12,683 bases of DNA from Physocladia obscura. Lineage: Eukaryota; Chytridiomycota; Chytridiomycetes; Chytridiales; Chytriomycetaceae. This document shows, in pieces, positions 8,022 through 12,683 of the stretch. The DNA is taken from the NCBI GenBank assembly GCA_027596945.1, contig JADGJH010000983.1, positions 1-12,683 of the forward strand. Direction: 5' to 3'. The translations under genes were made by a program, and so were the position numbers. Position 1 is the first letter of the stretch. Each line of letters starts with the position of its first letter. The notes under the pieces were generated by a model, which was not told the DNA's origin, searched no databases, and saw nothing but the letters and a program-made list of their open reading frames with translations.

Positions 8022-8586
8022 TCATCGCTGGTCATCACCAAACAGTTTTTGAACGCGTTTAAGAATTGAGTCTAGTGAAAAAAAGTAAAGCGAAGGGTTA
8101 AATTCAAAACCACAATACTATTAATAAACTGGAGAATTTGAACCTTTAGCCGGATCATATGGATGGTCTTTCGATGGAATCTCGAGCACTGTTGGAAATG
8201 CTTGGTGGTATTCGTCGAGCATCGAACGAATATCATCAGCAACCTGAAAAAAAAAAAAACTTAATTTTACGTTATGAATAATATGTCCGAAAGAAACATA
8301 CATGCTGATTGATAAGAATGATTCCGATGTCTTTACGTCTCGTAAACTCAATGAAAGATTCTTCAATAGTGGGTAGCGTTGTTTCTGGTTGGTGTTTTTT
8401 GTGAATATGTTTTCGATGATGTGCCATAGTAAAAAGTGTGGTGATTACGAAACTGGAATCTACAACGAGAAAGTTTGCCTTCTGTTTGGAGTCAACGTGA
8501 CCAATACCTGCAAGGAGAAGACCAGTCACAGTGTCTTCATCCCCGATCACAGCAATCAACGAACGATCTTTTTGATAGACGCTCAT
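8022..8586 (-). CDS. VMA7: V-type proton ATPase subunit F
   Basis: Exons on the minus strand: 8586-8454, 8384-8302, 8243-8144, 8071-8022; 366 nt, 121 aa plus TGA (yeast Vma7 is 118 aa). Subunit F sits in the central rotor stalk of the V1 sector with subunit D and couples ATP hydrolysis to proton pumping into vacuoles. Family signatures are in order: [21 protein letters not shown] (residues 9-29), [30 protein letters not shown], then [17 protein letters not shown] and the basic C-terminal KRVQKLFG. Two of the introns hide inside open sequence: reading through 8453-8385 would insert 23 foreign residues, and reading through 8143-8072 would replace the conserved C-terminus with GSNSPVY; splicing restores both. 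Start ATG 8586-8584 gives a normal N-terminus. It lies 79 nt from the stop of MDE1, same strand. Confidence 0.95.
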
Positions 8587-8602
8587 TTTTTTTTTTTTTT
8601 TT
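8587..8602 (-). promoter_or_regulatory. A16 tract immediately before the VMA7 ATG
   Basis: On the coding strand sixteen A residues sit directly before ATG. The whole spacer to MDE1 is 79 nt, so this tract should be in the 5' leader. A-rich leaders bind poly(A)-binding protein and favour initiation in yeast; effect here is inference. Confidence 0.45.
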
Positions 8603-8665
8603 GACAATGCTACCAAGACAAAAAAACAATATATTCATCGTTATTGCAGATTCTTTTTGGTACAC

Positions 8666-9913
8666 TTATTTGTGGCTGGCATTTTGGCTGTGGTCGTCAG
8701 CAGTGTGGGCATGTTCATCGTGTTTATGACTGCAAATATCCTTGTATTCACTATCTTCAGGGATCAGTTCAGGATCTAACCCTGCCAGCTTCATCTTGAC
8801 ACCAATTTCGAACAAATAATCGTAACATTCTGTCATGGACTTTGCTGAAAAATGAAGGATTAACTTTGGCCTAAAAACAAACGGAAGTGTAAGGACATAA
8901 CAAACCTTTCTGCCAGTTTTCACCCCACACATAAACTCCATGGCGTCTAACAAGAACGGCATTCGCGTCAGGGTGCTTGATCATTGCCTTTTGGATAATT
9001 TATTCAAAGAATTAACAAACGAAAACAAAAAAACCTGCTCCATACGATCCTTTAGATCTTCTTCTTCAGCGGTATTTTCGATAATTGGAATAACTAATGT
9101 ATCGTAATATTTGAGACTGTTTTTCGTCGACCCAATTCTAATCCCCTTGATCATTTCCTGATGCGTAATCTTGAAAACATCGCCATTCCACAACAGTGTG
9201 GCCATAACAGCATGTTGCGAATGAGTATGCACACAAGCTCCGGCGTTGCGCAAATTATATGCGTTGAAAAAAAGTGGCGTGCATTGCGACATTTTCCAAC
9301 CCTGGTTATTTTCAGTGAAATGGTTAAGGGAAAGAAACGTGTATCGAAACTATATTTTAATTTTTTTCTAGAGTAACCTTTTCGACAGGTGGGGCTCGAA
9401 CTACGGATTGAGTTGGCGTGAGTACGAAAAGATCCTCTGCTTTGATACGTTCCTTCTGCACTCCCGATGGCGCAATATAAATGTTGTCGTCTAACTTAAT
9501 TGTAATTCCGCCTCTATAAACAAGATAATCATTAAAAATATGGAATGCAATAGTGATGATCAATAGACAATCGTTATTCAACCATCGTCGCAATATTTGT
9601 ATTTAGTTTGCTAGCAATGCTGCTCAGACAGACAACTCCAATAACTCACCCAGTGCCTGTGACCCATCCATGAGTATACATAAGGCGACACAATTCTGGA
9701 ATCAGATTGGCCTAGCAGTTTCGATTGTTATTAGATTTAACGGTTAGATTATTGCAAACTGTCAACTTCCCATTCGAAAGAAAACATCAAATCTAGATTC
9801 TTCATTACACTTACCGGATGTTCTGGATTCGTAGATGTGATCAAGCTGGCGGTACTCTTATGCTTCTTTGCCGCATTCGGTCCTTTCTCTGAAATCCCAT
9901 CTTTTCGCTTCAT
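8666..9913 (-). CDS. MDE1: Methylthioribulose-1-phosphate dehydratase
   Basis: Exons on the minus strand: 9913-9815, 9711-9650, 9513-9378, 9301-9035, 8987-8906, 8844-8666; 825 nt, 274 aa plus TAA. The enzyme (MtnB in bacteria, APIP in animals) removes water from 5-methylthioribulose-1-phosphate in the methionine salvage pathway, in the cytosol. It belongs to the zinc class-II aldolase fold. Visible features: [20 protein letters not shown] near residues 40-60, [24 protein letters not shown] (104-114), zinc ligands HTH (His124, His126) and His204 in [12 protein letters not shown], and the catalytic Glu148 in HQEMIKG. The N-terminus has a basic stretch (KRK, KKHK). The last 22 residues are unusually His-rich ([20 protein letters not shown]). 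Start ATG 9913-9911 is 66 nt after the NOG2 stop. The bare class-II aldolase fold is shared with other enzymes, but these motifs fit MtnB. Confidence 0.93.
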
Positions 9914-9979
9914 CTTTGCTGTTATTTTTCTGAAATGTTATAATATCACTCATCAACCCTTATTATTTTTATTTGCTAA
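9914..9979 (-). promoter_or_regulatory. 66-nt NOG2-MDE1 spacer
   Basis: Both the NOG2 3' end and the MDE1 promoter must fit here or overlap the flanking genes. AATAAA on the minus strand (9973-9968) is seven nt past the NOG2 stop and could serve as its polyadenylation signal. A splice-acceptor-like TTTCAG at 9935-9930 lies just before the MDE1 ATG; whether it is used is unknown. Confidence 0.4.
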
Positions 9980-12638
9980 TTATTTTCTAGTCAGCCGTTT
10001 CAGGCCAGGAGCACGGATTCGTTTTGCCAACGATGCCTGGCTGATCGGTTTTGCTTTGGATCGCCGCTTGTTCTTCACGTTTGCGTCATCGTAGAAGTTA
10101 ACTCCAACCTTCTTCTTATTTGTCTTCATCCTCTCATCTTTCTGCACACTATCAGATTCGTTACTATCGCTATCTTGAGGAGCTGATGCCAATGCTTGGG
10201 TCGTCTCATTTTCTGAAGCCTCATCATCTTCTGATTCATCTTGTTCTTCAACAACTGCCTTTCGCTTCTTATTGTTGCCTTTCTTTGAAGGTACTTCCAG
10301 CTCAGAAACCTCCGTAGCAGAAGCTTCTTCGCCAACGACATTTCCGAAGATTTCGTCCCAGTCAGTTTCGGCAGATATGGCTGCTTTTCGCTTTGTAACG
10401 GCCTTCTTTTTTGTGGCCTTCTTTGCGACCGAGTCATCAACTTCAGATTCCTCTTCTTCTTCTTGATCAGCATCTACTTTACTATCTTCGTCACGGATTT
10501 CATCTTCCCCGGTTCCTTTCATATCTTCCGGGAGGAACTTCGTCGAAACAGGAATCTTGCTGAAAATCTGTTCGACATGAACATCAGGCTTTGGTGGATC
10601 GTTTTCCTGTTTTATTTGAATAAGCTAGAAAAGGAATGACAAAAAGACGAAACAGTGGTACATACACCAGGTTCAGGCACTTTAATGTCTTCCAATTGAG
10701 GTGGGGTTGTATAATAAGGAATTTTCCCGCGCAGCCAATCGTTCAAGATCATTTTCGCAACAGTTCCCACGTCCGGTTCACCCATTTTTAATAATCGCCC
10801 GCCTTTCTTTGCAAGCTTGGTCAAAAAATCTGTGTGATCTTCCCATTCATGAATATCGTAAGTTCGTTGAATATAGTCCGTGCGAACGCGTTCAAGAAGA
10901 GCCGCAATGTGATCTTCGGGTTGTGTGCAGTTCTCAACTCGGACAACCCCTTTTAAAATAATATCTGTCTCGCTATCGTTGGGATTGGGATACACAATTC
11001 CAGGACAATCTATCAAGTAGATCCGTTTCATGAGTGTAATGTACTGCCAGACTTTTGTTTCTCCAGGAATAGGGGCCACGTTGCAAACTTTCTTGTTTCG
11101 TAGAGTATTAATGATGCTTGATTTTCCTGTATTTGGGTATCCAACAAATCCGACACTGATTTGCTTCTTATCACTGTGGAGGTTGGCAAATTGACGCAGA
11201 AGTTGGATGAGCGAACCCTTTCCAAAAGAATTGGTAATATTGGCATGAAAAGCCAGAGTCGGATATTCTCTAGATAATATTTTAACCCATTTCGCCTATT
11301 CAAATAAAAAATTAGAAGGAAAATATAATTAAATATAGAGGGTAATCGAAAATAATGAAATGTTTGTTCGCAAAACTAAGATCGCCGGCACAGTGAGCAA
11401 CGAGGATACACCTCGGCCAGCCACCTACTCTCGCAGAACGGTAAGAATCGATCGGAGACTTCTCAGAACGAGAAGTAATTCTCCAGGTGAAAACTATATT
11501 ATCTTCCACAGTTGTAACACATAACATGTCGTAGTTGATTGAGAACTCGCAAGACGTGAGTCAGCTTCGTTATTCTCGGCGACAGATATATTGACTTAAC
11601 CGTGGGAAAGCAGGAGAATAGAATGGACACAAGGAAGATTGTGGCGAAATTAATAATACTTACAGTCACCCAAGTCGGGACTAGATCGCATTTGTTCAAA
11701 ACAAATATAAGATGCTTGTGTTTTGCTTCCTTTCGCAGGTGACTTTCAACATTTCGACATCGCGTGCCAATTGGATCTCTTGCGTCCAACACATGAATGA
11801 TAACATCCGAAGAATCGATAACCTGAAAGAATCGAGGGTTTACATTTTTGGGAAGAAACTCACATCAAAACATAAAAATTAGCAAACCTTGTAAAGTTCA
11901 GCCCAAATTCTACGAGATTGGCCCTTGCTGAAGATTGGATCCATTTGCGCAATAGATGCACCAGAAAGTGACTTGTTAGCTAAAAGTGAGCTGTCCTTGA
12001 CAACTTCGTAGCTATCTTGAGAAACCTCGGTTGAGGTAACGAGCTCATCTACTGAGCCAACTTTTAACTTCGGGCGCTTGCGTTGAGCCTTTGGACCGAA
12101 AGTATTTTGGAACGGATCAACTTCAAGCATATGCATACGGGATGTCTTCGTAAGAAAAAATAAAAATAAATTAAACATAAATTTTAAAATAAATAAAAAA
12201 ACGAGAAAAAAAAACCTTGGCCGAATCTTGCAGCAATGACATTGGCAGCTTATTCTGCCGCAACAAGAAAGTGTAGGGATCGTCCGCCTTGTCAGCCATA
12301 GCATCTCGGAAGGCAGCGAGTTCTTTCTGGCCAACAACTCGAGTGTTCTCAAACCACTTTCTGTTTGCGTCAACTCGCGCAACGGCAAATGATTTGTCTC
12401 GAGTTTGAAAAGCTGCTGCTTTGATGATTTCACCGCTCGCATTACGAGTCGCTTTGCCCGACTTCAGCAAATTAATCTGGCGCACCTTTGCAGCATCACG
12501 ATAGAAGTTTGTTCCCTTGGTGTGGATCACATTCTGCAGCCGTCGCTCACCGGCTTGTTGTCCCGATGTCTTTTGCGAAGTTGTATAGAAGGCTCGTCCA
12601 CTTGCCGCTCGGCTCTTCTCTTTCTTGTGAACGCCCAT
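9980..12638 (-). CDS. NOG2: Nucleolar GTP-binding protein 2 (pre-60S assembly GTPase)
   Basis: Exons on the minus strand: 12638-12216, 12145-11888, 11822-11664, 11295-10666, 10624-9980; 2,115 nt, 704 aa plus TAA, all introns in phase 0. Nog2/GNL2 binds pre-60S ribosomes in nucleolus and nucleus and acts as a checkpoint before export. It is a circularly permuted GTPase, and the motifs appear in that order: HVLDARDP (G5-like, residues 237-244), NKCDLVP (G4, 270-276), GYPNTGKSS (G1, 332-340), PGETK (G2, Thr360), DCPG (G3, 376-379). The N-terminal 200 residues include [11 protein letters not shown], usual for the family. Residues from about 530 alternate acidic runs and Lys/Arg runs, ending [10 protein letters not shown], as in nucleolar proteins. 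Length is near human GNL2 (731) and longer than yeast. Intron 3 is 368 nt and hosts a snoRNA. An out-of-frame ATG lies 17 nt before the start (12655). Confidence 0.95.
11358..11607 (-). ncRNA. snR191: H/ACA box snoRNA in NOG2 intron 3, snR191/U19-like
   Basis: The 5' hairpin has lower stem 11607-11598 with 11513-11505 (nine pairs, one bulged C), and upper stem 11591-11580 with 11531-11519. The open pocket carries AGUCA (11596-11592) and GUUAC (11518-11514). H box AGAUAA follows at 11504-11499, 14 nt from the pocket. The 3' guide hairpin has lower stem GUUCUGC/GCGAAC (11439-11433, 11371-11366) and upper stem 11426-11416 with 11389-11379; its pocket carries GAGAGU (11432-11427) and UAGUU (11378-11374). 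Box ACA is at 11363-11361, 15 nt from the pocket, with UUU after it. The pockets fit GUAAC-UA-UGACU and AACUA-UG-ACUCUC, the two adjacent pseudouridine sites in LSU helix 69. Yeast snR191 guides these sites from the NOG2 intron. A U-G pair in the upper stem would be a C/A mismatch on the other strand, which supports minus. Exact 5' end is unsure. Confidence 0.9.
11454..11484 (-). other. Extra hairpin between H box and 3' guide hairpin
   Basis: GGAG, a four-base bulge, then ACUUCUC-GUUCU-GAGAAGU closed by CUCC forms an 11-bp hairpin lying inside the snoRNA. Canonical H/ACA RNAs have two hairpins; this is a third. It could be an internal arm of the 3' domain. Confidence 0.7.
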
Positions 12639-12683
12639 TTGTTCCTTGTTTTCATGAATTGTAAAAAAAAAGAAAAAAAAAAA
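12639..12683 (-). promoter_or_regulatory. NOG2 5' leader with pyrimidine tract
   Basis: The coding strand before ATG holds a T-rich tract (T11 C T9 at 12683-12663) and then an A-rich leader with an upstream ATG at 12655. No clear TATA box fits before the window ends. Confidence 0.4.

Noticed and set aside
8121..8143. VMA7 ending in GSNSPVY by read-through
   Set aside because: The conserved C-terminus ([12 protein letters not shown]) appears after a GT...AG intron at 8143-8072 in the correct phase, so the read-through end is intron sequence.
8385..8453. A 23-residue His/Lys-rich insertion in VMA7
   Set aside because: It has exact GT...AG ends, keeps frame when removed, and its removal restores the family sequence VVDSKTT.
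9980..10522. Rightward open frames opposite the NOG2 acidic tail
   Set aside because: Acidic GAA/GAT-rich codons read as Ser/Phe-rich frames on the other strand; these are shadows.
11312..11527. Open frame inside NOG2 intron 3 on the sense strand
   Set aside because: It has no family similarity, and the same bases are fully explained by snoRNA structure.
11384..11583. tRNA or 5S rRNA in NOG2 intron 3
   Set aside because: A GGCCGAG string recalls tRNA-Leu/Ser, but no acceptor stem, anticodon arm or T-loop follows, and 5S core elements are absent; the H/ACA model fits every stem.
1..12683. CRISPR array, bacterial operon or riboswitch
   Set aside because: Spliceosomal introns and eukaryotic families dominate, and no regularly spaced repeat-spacer pattern exists.

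Overview
The window looks like a piece of a compact fungal nuclear genome, probably from an early-diverging lineage. The V-ATPase F subunit has a fungal-type sequence and C-terminus. Introns are short (46-136 nt, one of 368 nt), often T-rich, with GT...AG ends and a loose donor. Intergenic gaps between the host genes are only 66-190 nt. The lineage is an inference from protein resemblance; no rRNA gene is present.

Layout. Positions 1 to about 3,720 hold a decayed, AT-rich, CpG-poor block that looks like an integrated DNA-virus-like or large self-replicating element. It contains (i) a rightward family-B DNA polymerase fragment fused in one frame to an SF1 helicase and an HNH-like tail, broken by stops; (ii) a rightward RING/SIAH-like zinc-finger gene, also broken; (iii) a leftward coiled-coil gene of unknown function, broken, whose stop overlaps the stop of (ii); and (iv) a degenerate tandem repeat of about 103 bp. 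From about 3,720 on, CpG returns to normal and host genes begin.

Host genes. 4,081-7,832 (+) is a ten-exon Cid1/TUT-type nucleotidyltransferase whose reconstructed frame closes exactly at 1,063 aa. It converges on three leftward genes in tight tandem: VMA7 (V-ATPase subunit F, 4 exons, 121 aa), MDE1/MTNB (methylthioribulose-1-phosphate dehydratase, 6 exons, 274 aa) and NOG2/GNL2 (nucleolar pre-60S GTPase, 5 exons, 704 aa). All four gene models were built by matching exon phase with family sequence.

Most notable result. The only long intron of NOG2 (11,296-11,663) encodes, on the sense strand, an H/ACA box snoRNA. It has an H box (AGAUAA), an ACA box three nt from its 3' end, and two complete pseudouridylation pockets. 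These match the two neighbouring uridines of LSU rRNA helix 69 that yeast snR191 and vertebrate U19 modify. Yeast snR191 also lies in the NOG2 intron, so guide, targets and host gene appear conserved together. The ribosome-assembly GTPase and a guide RNA for the same subunit would come from one transcript.
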